Below, piece by piece: positions 16,958 through 24,647 of a DNA stretch of 64,000 bases. This stretch comes from PZPK01 sp965230795 (GTDB taxonomy: Bacteria > Pseudomonadota > Gammaproteobacteria > Pseudomonadales > Oleiphilaceae): contig OZ246020.1 of assembly GCA_965230795.1 (NCBI GenBank), positions 1,922,001 to 1,986,000 on the forward strand. The letters run 5' to 3'. The stretch's first letter is position 1; each line of letters opens with the position of its first letter. Below the pieces are notes generated by a model. It made no database searches, had not been told where the DNA came from, and worked only from the letters and a program-made list of their open reading frames with translations. Position numbers and translations under genes: made by a program.

Positions 16958-18019
16958 ATGGCATTTAAAATCAGAGATAAGTGGATCGGTGCTGGCCATC
17001 CTACTTACATAACTTTCGAGGCAGGCCCGACACACAACAGTGTCGAGAGCGCGATTGCGCTAACCCGGGCAGCCGGTGAGGCCGGTGCAGATGCGATCAA
17101 GTTTCAGATATTTGACGTGGATCGTCTGGTGTCCGACCGCAAGCAATTATTCAGCTACGATATTTTGGTTGATCGGGAAACCGGAGAAACCAAAACGATT
17201 GAAGAGCCTCTGTACGATATTCTGTGCCGCCGCAGCCTGAGCAATGAAGAATGGCACCAGGTAAAACGTGCCGCGGACGAGGTTGGGCTGGCGTTTTTCT
17301 CGACGGTGGGTTTTGAAGAGGATATTGAACTCTTGCAGGACCTTGGGTGCGATTCAATCAAAATAGCATCGGCAGATGTTAATCACTTTCCACTATTGCG
17401 CCAGGCTGCCAGAACCGGGATGAGTATTCAGTTGGATACGGGTAATTCAACGCTTGGCGAAATTGAGCAGGCAGTGGATGTGATACTCGCCGAGGGTAAT
17501 GACCAGATCATTATTCACCAATGTCCTTCAGGTTATCCGGCGCGTTTGGAAAGCATCAACCTGAATATGTTGCCAATGCTGAAAACCATGTTTGGCTTGC
17601 CCATCGCATTTTCGGACCATACGCCCGGCTGGGACATGGACATAGCGGCGGTCGCCCTTGGTGCCAACCTAGTCGAGAAAACGATTACCCAGGACCGTAT
17701 GACTCCCAGTGTTGAACACATCATGTCAATTGAAGTGCCGGAATTTGGACAATTCATTCAGGCAATTCGTGATGTAGAGACGGCTCTGGGTGCATCTCGC
17801 CGTGCTCTGCCTCCTGAGCAGCTGGAAAAAAGAGATGCCATCAGACGCAGTGCGTTTTATAAAAAGGACTTGCCCGCAGAGCATGTGTTGACGGAAGCGG
17901 ATATCGAATATCGTCGCCCAGGCTACGGTATTCCCCCTACTCAACACGAAGTGTTGCTGGGTAGAGCTCTCAGGCAGGATGTCAGCGCGGGGCAGAGGAT
18001 TGACTGGCATGACATCTGA
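16958..18019 (+). CDS. Second NeuB-family nonulosonic acid synthase, divergent type
   Basis: A 353-residue phosphoenolpyruvate-condensing synthase with a NeuB TIM barrel and a C-terminal SAF (antifreeze-like) segment (DIEYRRPGYGIPP). ATG 16958 was chosen because GGAG lies 6 bp upstream; GTG 16925 is the upstream alternative. Landmarks are FEAGPTHNSVESA, ADAIKFQIF, HQCPSGYPA and FSDHTPG. Where NeuB and PseI read EKHFT, this reads EKTITQDR, losing a histidine known as a Mn ligand in NeuB, while a nearby VEH adds another. It is clearly distinct from the pseI copy 4.4 kb downstream. Its product may be a different nonulosonic acid or an assisting activity. Confidence 0.8.
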   Translation: MAFKIRDKWIGAGHPTYITFEAGPTHNSVESAIALTRAAGEAGADAIKFQIFDVDRLVSDRKQLFSYDILVDRETGETKTIEEPLYDILCRRSLSNEEWHQVKRAADEVGLAFFSTVGFEEDIELLQDLGCDSIKIASADVNHFPLLRQAARTGMSIQLDTGNSTLGEIEQAVDVILAEGNDQIIIHQCPSGYPARLESINLNMLPMLKTMFGLPIAFSDHTPGWDMDIAAVALGANLVEKTITQDRMTPSVEHIMSIEVPEFGQFIQAIRDVETALGASRRALPPEQLEKRDAIRRSAFYKKDLPAEHVLTEADIEYRRPGYGIPPTQHEVLLGRALRQDVSAGQRIDWHDI

Positions 18020-18713
18020 TGTCGTACCCGCCTCCCGGCGGGTAGCCATCATCCCTGCGAGGGGAGGATCCAAGCGCCTACCGAGAAAAAATGTACTGCC
18101 CCTCGCCGGAAAACCGATGCTTGCCCATCCGGTGAGTATCGCTTTGGAAAGCCAATTATTTTCCGATGTCATTGTTTCTACGGAAGACGGGGAGATTGCT
18201 GCTGTCGCCAGAGATCATGGTGCGATAGTTCATGAACGGGATCCGAGTTTGGCTCAGGACACATCAACGGTGGTGCAAGTGTGTCTGGACGTTTTGAATC
18301 ATTCTGACTTCGGGCAAGGTGTATCCACTTTTTGCTGTCTGTATGCGACGGCTGCATTCCTTCAAGCCGAAGACCTCCTGGCAGCGTATGCCTTGTTTGA
18401 TAGCAAACAGGCCGACGCGGTGATGGGGGTCTCTGAATATCCTTACCATCCGGTTCAGGCCTTGAAAGAGGAGGGAGGCTATCTGGCTAGCATGTGGCCA
18501 GAATATCAGGATGTGCAGTCACAGCATTACCCTCACCTTGTTGTGAGTAACGGGACGTTTTACTGGGCAAAAAAAGACGTATTCAATAAGGAAAGGAGTT
18601 TTTATTCCAAGCGTCTTGTGGGTTATCAGGTTCCTGCTGATCGTGCCATCGATATCGATACCCCCGAAGACTATCTGAAAGCCCAAAAACAAATGGAGCA
18701 AGCGTTCGGATAG
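18009..18713 (+). CDS. pseF: CMP-nonulosonic acid synthetase (PseF-type cytidylyltransferase)
   Basis: A 234-residue cytidylyltransferase that activates the sugar with CTP. VAIIPARGGSKRLPRKN is the nucleotide-binding signature of the CMP-sialic/pseudaminic acid synthetase family, and IDIDTPEDY at the C-terminus is also typical. It starts at ATG 18009, overlapping the preceding synthase stop by 11 bp, with AGAGGA upstream. It is the only cytidylyltransferase in the operon although two synthases are present. Confidence 0.92.
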   Translation: MTSDVVPASRRVAIIPARGGSKRLPRKNVLPLAGKPMLAHPVSIALESQLFSDVIVSTEDGEIAAVARDHGAIVHERDPSLAQDTSTVVQVCLDVLNHSDFGQGVSTFCCLYATAAFLQAEDLLAAYALFDSKQADAVMGVSEYPYHPVQALKEEGGYLASMWPEYQDVQSQHYPHLVVSNGTFYWAKKDVFNKERSFYSKRLVGYQVPADRAIDIDTPEDYLKAQKQMEQAFG

Positions 18714-18726
18714 CGCCGGCGATGTC

Positions 18727-19893
18727 ATGACTTTCTATCCATATCACAGTCCGCGCATAGTCTTTCGAGTGGATTCTGCTCCCGCCATTGGCGCCGGTCA
18801 TGTGATGCGTTGTCTGGCTTTGGCAAGCGAGTTGGACAAGCGCGGTGCAAAACTGCTGTTCGTGTGCCGTGAATTTGAAAGCAGTTTGTGTCAGCTGATT
18901 CGATTCCGGGGATACGAACTGATCTGTTTGCCAGCCTCTAAGCAGCCCAGCGTCCGTGATCTTTCCACCTGGTTGGGAGAAAGCATCGCAAGGGATGCAG
19001 AGCAGACGCAGAGCGCCATAAGCCATTGGCTGGGTGGCAATGAAAACCACAATGCGAAAGCGGATTGGCTGATTGTCGATCATTACGTAATTGGTCGGGA
19101 TTGGCACCGGATTATGCAGTCTGTGACCAAGCAATTGATGGTCATCGATGACCTGGCAGACAGGCACTACCAGTGCGACTTGTTGCTGGATCAGACATTC
19201 GGCAGACAGCAATCGGACTACGAGCCTTTGGTCAGCAGTTTTTCTGAGACAGACGTCATTCCCACACTATTGCTGGGTGCACGCTATGCTTTACTTCGCA
19301 CGGAATTTTCGGAGCAACGGCAAGCATCTCTTGATTGGCGTGACCACAGGGATCACCGTTTGCCTTTCCAAATACTGGTTAATCTTGGTGGCGCGGATAT
19401 TGACAATACCACCATGTCGGTCGTTCTAGCCCTTGCAGCGCTTGATAATGCGGACGAATTAAGTGTGACTGTGGTTGTTGGCGGACAATACTCACATCTT
19501 AATCAACTCAACGATGTGGTAGCTGAAAGTAATCTCAACTGTCGAGTAAGACAGAATGTTCAGAATATGGCGCAGATTCTGGTATCGACCGATCTGGTGA
19601 TCGGTGCGGCGGGCTCATCAACCTGGGAACGATGCACGCTAGGCATACCGACTATTCTTATTATCAACGCAGACAATCAAACGCTCATTGCTAATAATGT
19701 CGCAGGTGCGGGTGCTGCGTTTGTTTTGGATGCACGCAAAGGCCTGGATCATCAGGCATTACGTGCTTCAACGGATGCGCTGATTAACACTCCAGCGACA
19801 TTGCAGTCAATGTCGCAAAGTGCGCGAAAGATTTGCGATGGAGGGGGAGTCGAGCGAGTATGTCAGCACCTCTTTGGAGAGCATGTCAGTTGA
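18727..19893 (+). CDS. pseG: UDP-sugar hydrolase PseG
   Basis: A 388-residue GT-B-fold protein that removes UDP from the bis-amino-acyl sugar before PEP condensation. It has GAGHVMRCLALA (about residues 22-33) with the catalytic-loop His, VIDDLADR, ILVNLGGAD and the GAAGSSTWERCTLGIPT stretch, all PseG hallmarks. It lies 13 bp after pseF. It has no fused PseH acetyltransferase domain at the C-terminus, which matters because no stand-alone pseH is recognisable either. Confidence 0.93.
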   Translation: MTFYPYHSPRIVFRVDSAPAIGAGHVMRCLALASELDKRGAKLLFVCREFESSLCQLIRFRGYELICLPASKQPSVRDLSTWLGESIARDAEQTQSAISHWLGGNENHNAKADWLIVDHYVIGRDWHRIMQSVTKQLMVIDDLADRHYQCDLLLDQTFGRQQSDYEPLVSSFSETDVIPTLLLGARYALLRTEFSEQRQASLDWRDHRDHRLPFQILVNLGGADIDNTTMSVVLALAALDNADELSVTVVVGGQYSHLNQLNDVVAESNLNCRVRQNVQNMAQILVSTDLVIGAAGSSTWERCTLGIPTILIINADNQTLIANNVAGAGAAFVLDARKGLDHQALRASTDALINTPATLQSMSQSARKICDGGGVERVCQHLFGEHVS

Positions 19894-19967
19894 TACAGGG
19901 TCAACGAACACACATCTTTTTGGCTATGCTTGTATGCCTTAGCCGAGAACATATTTTAGCTTCATTC

Positions 19968-19983
19968 AGGAGGGACAGTTCTG
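19968..19983 (+). promoter_or_regulatory. Perfect Shine-Dalgarno pointing at a CTG start codon
   Basis: AGGAGG occupies 19968-19973, and CTG at 19981 follows after 7 bp. The frame upstream is closed by TAG at 19957-19959, with no ATG, GTG or TTG between the stop and the CTG. The next accepted start is GTG 20023, which would remove 14 residues including the first predicted beta strand. Confidence 0.55.
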
Positions 19984-20652
19984 GATAACAACTGGTGGAA
20001 CGACAAGTCTAAGCTGGCCGTTGTGGTGGATAACGAAAGCTGGATTTTGCCCTATGCCGCAGAGCTGGTGGAAAGGGTAAAAGGGCAAGGTTATTCCTGC
20101 GCACTATATAACGATTATGATTCAGTGCCAGCCTGTGATATCGCTTTCCTGCTCGGTTGCACTCGCATTGCTCCCGATGCTTTTATCCAGAACAATCGAC
20201 GCAATCTTGTGGTACACGAAAGTGATTTGCCAAAGGGCCGTGGCTTTGCTCCCCTCACATGGCAAATACTTGAAGGTGCATCAGAAGTGACTATTTGTTT
20301 GCTTGAGGCTGCGTCCGAGGTGGATAGCGGTCCCGTCTATCTCAGGCACAAAATTGTTTTTGAAGGTCACGAATTAAATTCCGAACTGCGACGCATGCAG
20401 GGAGAAGCGACCATCCAATTATGTATGGCGTATTTGAACTCAGTTAGTGAGCCATCTCCGTGTGAGCAGACCGGCGAGCCAAGTTATTACGCAAGGCGTC
20501 GACCTGCGGACAGCGAATTGGATATGGATAGAACCCTGGCCCAGCAGTTTGATCTGCTGCGGGTGGTTGATAATGAACGTTATCCCGCATTTTTTAACTA
20601 TCGCGGACACCGGTATCGACTGCGCATAGAAAAGGCAGATTCAAGTGACTGA
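19981..20652 (+). CDS. Formyltransferase-like protein in the pse operon (probable CTG start)
   Basis: A 223-residue protein resembling the N-terminal domain of methionyl-tRNA formyltransferase and sugar N-formyltransferases: KLAVVVDNESWI first strand, IAFLLGCTRI, then VVHESDLPKGRGFAPLTWQILEG, SEVDSGPVYL and a C-terminal YYARRRPADSELD like the YxRR(T)P segment. A catalytic Asn-His-Asp set is only partly visible (VHES where HxS is expected). I start it at CTG 19981 because of its perfect Shine-Dalgarno; GTG 20023 is the conservative alternative. It overlaps the next gene by 8 bp. I infer N-formylation of an amino-sugar intermediate in place of PseH acetylation. Confidence 0.7.
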   Translation: MDNNWWNDKSKLAVVVDNESWILPYAAELVERVKGQGYSCALYNDYDSVPACDIAFLLGCTRIAPDAFIQNNRRNLVVHESDLPKGRGFAPLTWQILEGASEVTICLLEAASEVDSGPVYLRHKIVFEGHELNSELRRMQGEATIQLCMAYLNSVSEPSPCEQTGEPSYYARRRPADSELDMDRTLAQQFDLLRVVDNERYPAFFNYRGHRYRLRIEKADSSD

Positions 20653-21343
20653 TTATCTGGTAGCGACCACGAAGTCATGGAATATAAAGGCCTATAATAT
20701 TTACTCTGCCAGGCTGCCAGGCGACTGGCATCTGATCACCGATCCGACGGATCTAACCCCGCGACGCATTGACGAGCTGTCGCCGAAATATGTGTTTTTC
20801 CCGCATTGGTCCTGGATGGTGCCCGAGGAGATTCTTAAACGCGTTGCCTGTGTGTGTTTTCACATGACCGATCTGCCCTACGGTCGCGGCGGTAGTCCGC
20901 TACAGAACCTGATCGTTCGAGGGCATCAGGAAACCAGAGTGACAGCCTTGCGAATGACCAAAGAACTGGATGCTGGTCCGGTCTATTTGAAAAGGGAGCT
21001 CTCGCTCTCGGGCTCAGCCCAGCAGATTTTCGAGCGCTATGCGGAGCTCATTCCAGAAATGATCGAGGAAATCGTTCGTGAGGAGCCGGAGCCAATCCCG
21101 CAGCAGGGGGAGCCGGTTTACTTCCAGCGGCGACGACCCGAGCAGAGTTGCATTCCCGATAATCTTGATCAGCAAGCAATGTATGATTTTATTCGCATGC
21201 TGGATGCAGAGAGTTACCCCAAAGCGTTCCTGGATTTTGGTTCTTATCGTATGACCTTCAGTAACGCCACGCTTGAAAAAGGCAGACTTAACGCACAGGT
21301 GAGTTTTGTATCAAATCAGGAATCCAACAATGACAAGTCCTAA
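20645..21343 (+). CDS. Second formyltransferase-like protein
   Basis: A 232-residue paralogue-like neighbour starting at GTG 20645. It shows PKYVFFPHWSWMVPEEIL, then CFHMTDLPYGRGGSPLQNLI, ELDAGPVYLKREL and EPVYFQRRRPEQS, the same order of blocks as the preceding protein and as formyltransferases (HxTDLPYGRGGSPLQ). The motif set is more complete here than in the first copy. The translational overlap with both neighbours (8 bp upstream, 14 bp downstream into pseI) implies coupled synthesis. It is likely the enzyme that puts N-formyl on the sugar; which nitrogen cannot be read. Confidence 0.75.
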   Translation: MTDYLVATTKSWNIKAYNIYSARLPGDWHLITDPTDLTPRRIDELSPKYVFFPHWSWMVPEEILKRVACVCFHMTDLPYGRGGSPLQNLIVRGHQETRVTALRMTKELDAGPVYLKRELSLSGSAQQIFERYAELIPEMIEEIVREEPEPIPQQGEPVYFQRRRPEQSCIPDNLDQQAMYDFIRMLDAESYPKAFLDFGSYRMTFSNATLEKGRLNAQVSFVSNQESNNDKS

Positions 21344-22397
21344 GCAAACAATCACGATCGCCGGACGTCCGATCGGAAAAGATTTCCCCCCGTATGTCAT
21401 TGCTGAACTATCTGGCAACCACAACGGGGATATCAATCGCGCTCTAAAGTTAATTGAGCTGGCTAAACAAGCGGGTGCTGACGCCATCAAGATTCAAACC
21501 TATACACCCGATACCATGACCATAGATTGTGATAAGCCGGATTTTAGGGTCAGTGGCGGATTGTGGGACGGTAAAACTCTCTATGAATTGTATGAATGGG
21601 CGCACACCCCCTGGGAGTGGCATCAAGCGCTGTTTGATAAAGCTGCAGAAGTAGGTATTCCTATTTTCAGTAGTCCTTTTGACGAAAGCGCGGTGGATTT
21701 GCTGGAGCAGCTGAATGCACCTGCGTACAAGATTGCTTCGTTCGAAATGACGGATTTGCCTTTGGTCGAAAAGGTGGCGGCGACCGGGAAGCCGCTGATC
21801 ATTTCTACGGGAATGGCGAATAAAAGTGAGATTGAAGAAACGGTAAAGTGTGTTCGCGCGGTGAACAACCAGCAACTGATATTGTTGCACTGTGTCAGTA
21901 GTTATCCGGCGAAGCATGCGGAAGCGAATCTGAATACCATTCCTGATCTTGAGTGTGAATTCGATTGTATGGTCGGCCTTTCAGACCATACTCTGACCAA
22001 CGTGACTTCGGTAGCAAGTATTCCTTTGGGGGCCTGTGTCATCGAAAAACACTTTACAGACTCGCGAGCCAATCCTGGGCCCGATTCAGCGTTTTCATTG
22101 GAACCCGAAGAATTGTCGTCATTGTGTCGGGATGCGAAGATTGCCTGGGAATGCATGGGTCAGGTGAATTACCAGCGAACGGAGGGTGAAAAAGCCTCAA
22201 GTGTTTTTAGGCGATCCATCTATGTTGTTGAAGATGTCAAACAGGGTGAGCCATTTACCTCTAAAAATGTCAGGCGAATTCGCCCCGGATATGGCTTGCC
22301 TCCCCGTTATATCTCCCAAATTCTGGGTAAGCCGTCGCCCCGGGATATTCCCCGAGGGACGGCTTTTACGCAAGAGCTTCTTGACCTGCTGGACTAG
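21330..22397 (+). CDS. pseI: Pseudaminic acid synthase PseI
   Basis: A 355-residue NeuB-family enzyme that condenses the 6-deoxy-altrose-type hexose with PEP. It has YVIAELSGNHNGDINRAL, AGADAIKIQTYTPDTMT, FSSPFDESAVD, YKIASFE, STGMAN, VGLSDHT and IEKHFTDSR, all typical of PseI, with both expected Mn histidines (SDHT, EKHFT). A C-terminal SAF segment is present (RRIRPGYGLPP). ATG 21330 is preceded by AGGA at 7 bp; TTG 21306 is rejected. It ends 6 bp from the stop of the convergent TPR-methyltransferase gene, with no terminator visible between them. Confidence 0.95.
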   Translation: MTSPKQTITIAGRPIGKDFPPYVIAELSGNHNGDINRALKLIELAKQAGADAIKIQTYTPDTMTIDCDKPDFRVSGGLWDGKTLYELYEWAHTPWEWHQALFDKAAEVGIPIFSSPFDESAVDLLEQLNAPAYKIASFEMTDLPLVEKVAATGKPLIISTGMANKSEIEETVKCVRAVNNQQLILLHCVSSYPAKHAEANLNTIPDLECEFDCMVGLSDHTLTNVTSVASIPLGACVIEKHFTDSRANPGPDSAFSLEPEELSSLCRDAKIAWECMGQVNYQRTEGEKASSVFRRSIYVVEDVKQGEPFTSKNVRRIRPGYGLPPRYISQILGKPSPRDIPRGTAFTQELLDLLD

Positions 22398-22403
22398 TGC
22401 TAT

Positions 22404-24428
22404 CTATTGCTTGCGGCAATAGAGCTGATAGGCATGTTTAAACAGCGCCTGGTCTTGATCCATCACATGCCAGGCCAAGAGGTTATAGGGTGCCAGCGTG
22501 TTGCATTCGTCTTTGACCTTGTCACTCAGGTCGGCGAATCCAACAAACTCCAGCTTGTTTTCCTGAATGATGCTATGAATGCCCTGCAAATCGAAGTAGT
22601 GATTGGCAGAGTGGAAAAACAAGTCTTTACAGCCCGTTCCTGTGTAAAAACGCTCATCGGAAAACAGTGCATCCCAGAGGCCGCTTTTGGCTTCCTGCGC
22701 AATCGCATTGCGGAGATGGCGAACGTTGTCGGTTGTTGGAGATAGTCCACGATCCCGCACGAGCTGGATAATCACACTGGCCACTTCCTGAGAGGCGAGC
22801 GTGTTAAAGCTAAAGCGCATCAGACCATCTTCAGCAAGCAGGGATTTCCATTCGCGGATGGTATCGGCGGGCGATGGAACATGATTGATCGCTTCACCAA
22901 ACTCAATGATGTCGAAAGATTCCTCACTCAACAGGGCTGTATCATATTCGGCATGAATAAAATGTACGTCATAGATACCATGTTGCCGTGCTTTCAGTTG
23001 TGCGTAGGCAATATTCGACCGTGAGCTATCGACGGCATAGACGTCTACGTTGGTGAAATACTGGGACAGATAAAAGGCTCGCTGTCCAGAGCCGCAACCA
23101 ACGAGCAGAATTTTCACTCCGCTCTCTTCAAAGCGTGCAGGTACATTCTGTGTGCCGAGCTCAGCACTTAATGCTGCGAATATATTGGTCTGTCCCAGCG
23201 CGGGGAAGCCCGACCAGCGGTCTGCTGCACGATCGATTTCATCGTTGAGAAGGCGAGAACTATCGTTACCGAACAGATCGAAATAGAACTGGTGCTCATC
23301 GCATAAATCATAAAGTGAGGCACGCAGCAGTGATTGCATGCCGACTGGCCATTCTTCCAGTGAATATTTCAACAAATGATGGCTGAAACTCTGGCTATAG
23401 AGGCTTTCGTACATGGATACGATAATCAGTGCGCCGGCAAGATCTTCCTGTTCCCAGCGTCCACTGCAGGTGTTGCGGATCTGATGCTGGATCTGGACGA
23501 TCTGGTTCTCTTCCTCTTCGGTGATCATCAGTACATGATCTACCCGAGCGCTGTAGATACCGAGTGCCAGAGCGAAAGGCAGTAGTGTATCCCGTAAACT
23601 TTGTGTCATGGCGACTTCTGTCAGGATGCTACGACGCAATTCTGCAACCAGACTCTCCAGTTCTACAGATTTGAGCAGACAGTGCTCGATGACCTGCAAC
23701 AGAAATTCATCTGCCAACAGGGTATCCAGCTCCAGGATCGCCTGATCATTATTGAGATCGTATTTGGCAATGACGAGGCTGCCTGCCATTGCAGACAGCT
23801 TTGCGTGATCCACATCGTCCCAGCCAAAGCACTGCAGCAATAGAGCCTCAAGCGCCGGATCGTAGTGATCACAACTGAGAAACTCAATGGATTCCAAAAA
23901 GTAACTTTCAATGGCTGGATTTTGAAAGCCCAGTTCTAGGAGCCGGCGGTAGTGTTGGAAAGCACCCAGATAATCTTTGCGACGCAGTTTACTTAAGGCA
24001 ATACCGGAAAAAGCCTGGTGAGAGCCGGCATCCAGGGCAAGGATTTCCTGGAACTGTTGTTCCGCCGCGGCATAGTCACGTTTTGCGATTAGCACATAGG
24101 CATAGTTCATCTTGGTATTGATGTGCGACGGTTCAATCTCCAATGCCTTGATTAGCAAAGCTTCGGCAGAATCGATATCCGCATTATCCAGGTCGATCCG
24201 GGCCAGGAGGTTTAATGCGCTGGCACACTCCGGCACCTGCTTCAGCGTTTCCCGAACGAGAGATTCAGACTCTTGGCGAGCCTGCTTTCGCTCTTTGAGG
24301 CTGTAATCGGCTGAATTGGATATCTTGTAAAGTTCGTTCGCGGCAATCAGTGTGCGAGCGATGTGTGCCTGATCCTCAGTAGAGGGAGAGCTACTGGCTT
24401 TGAATAGGGGAGACGTAGAACTTGCCAT
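22404..24428 (-). CDS. TPR-repeat protein with C-terminal SAM methyltransferase domain
   Basis: A 674-residue protein. About residues 20-200 are tetratricopeptide repeats (ASALNLLARIDLDNADIDSA, AEALLIKALEIEPSHINTK, YAAAEQQFQEILALDAGSHQA), a protein-binding platform. A helical middle follows, then a class I methyltransferase domain from about 435 (VKILLVGCGSGQRAFYLS, then VYAVDSS and FDIIEFGEAINHV). TPR-plus-transferase layouts are known for flagellin modification, for example Caulobacter FlmG (a glycosyltransferase); here the enzyme is a methyltransferase. A strong sigma-54 promoter match lies 65 bp upstream of its ATG, and it sits between pseI and a flagellin gene. It is probably a flagellin or flagellin-glycan methyltransferase. 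Confidence 0.8.
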   Translation of the reverse strand: MASSTSPLFKASSSPSTEDQAHIARTLIAANELYKISNSADYSLKERKQARQESESLVRETLKQVPECASALNLLARIDLDNADIDSAEALLIKALEIEPSHINTKMNYAYVLIAKRDYAAAEQQFQEILALDAGSHQAFSGIALSKLRRKDYLGAFQHYRRLLELGFQNPAIESYFLESIEFLSCDHYDPALEALLLQCFGWDDVDHAKLSAMAGSLVIAKYDLNNDQAILELDTLLADEFLLQVIEHCLLKSVELESLVAELRRSILTEVAMTQSLRDTLLPFALALGIYSARVDHVLMITEEEENQIVQIQHQIRNTCSGRWEQEDLAGALIIVSMYESLYSQSFSHHLLKYSLEEWPVGMQSLLRASLYDLCDEHQFYFDLFGNDSSRLLNDEIDRAADRWSGFPALGQTNIFAALSAELGTQNVPARFEESGVKILLVGCGSGQRAFYLSQYFTNVDVYAVDSSRSNIAYAQLKARQHGIYDVHFIHAEYDTALLSEESFDIIEFGEAINHVPSPADTIREWKSLLAEDGLMRFSFNTLASQEVASVIIQLVRDRGLSPTTDNVRHLRNAIAQEAKSGLWDALFSDERFYTGTGCKDLFFHSANHYFDLQGIHSIIQENKLEFVGFADLSDKVKDECNTLAPYNLLAWHVMDQDQALFKHAYQLYCRKQ

Positions 24429-24492
24429 GATCGGTAAACCTCTTCCGCTTTTTACCCTGATTTGGGTGGTTGTGTTTGCTTTTTCTTATTAC

Positions 24493-24509
24493 TGCTATTT
24501 GCGTGCCAG
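24493..24509 (-). promoter_or_regulatory. Sigma-54 promoter match before the TPR-methyltransferase gene
   Basis: Read leftward, CTGGCACGCAAATAGCA matches the RpoN consensus YTGGCACGRNNNTTGCW at all but two positions, with GG and GC exactly 10 bp apart. It predicts a start about 50 bp before ATG 24428. Confidence 0.65.
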
Positions 24510-24556
24510 ATATGTAGTCTGAACGCATAAAATTTATTGAGTAACTCTATGAAAAA

Positions 24557-24583
24557 TAATAAAAAACCGGCTCGAGGCCGGTT
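24557..24583 (-). terminator. Rho-independent terminator of flagellin A
   Basis: The stem AACCGGC / GCCGGTT with a 5-nt loop is followed, in the leftward direction, by a run of T (the A run at 24561-24566). Confidence 0.85.
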
Positions 24584-24647
24584 ATAAAGTAGGAGAGTTA
24601 TTGTTGTTGTGTAGCAAGGCGTTTTCGCACTTACCTCAGCTTCTTCT

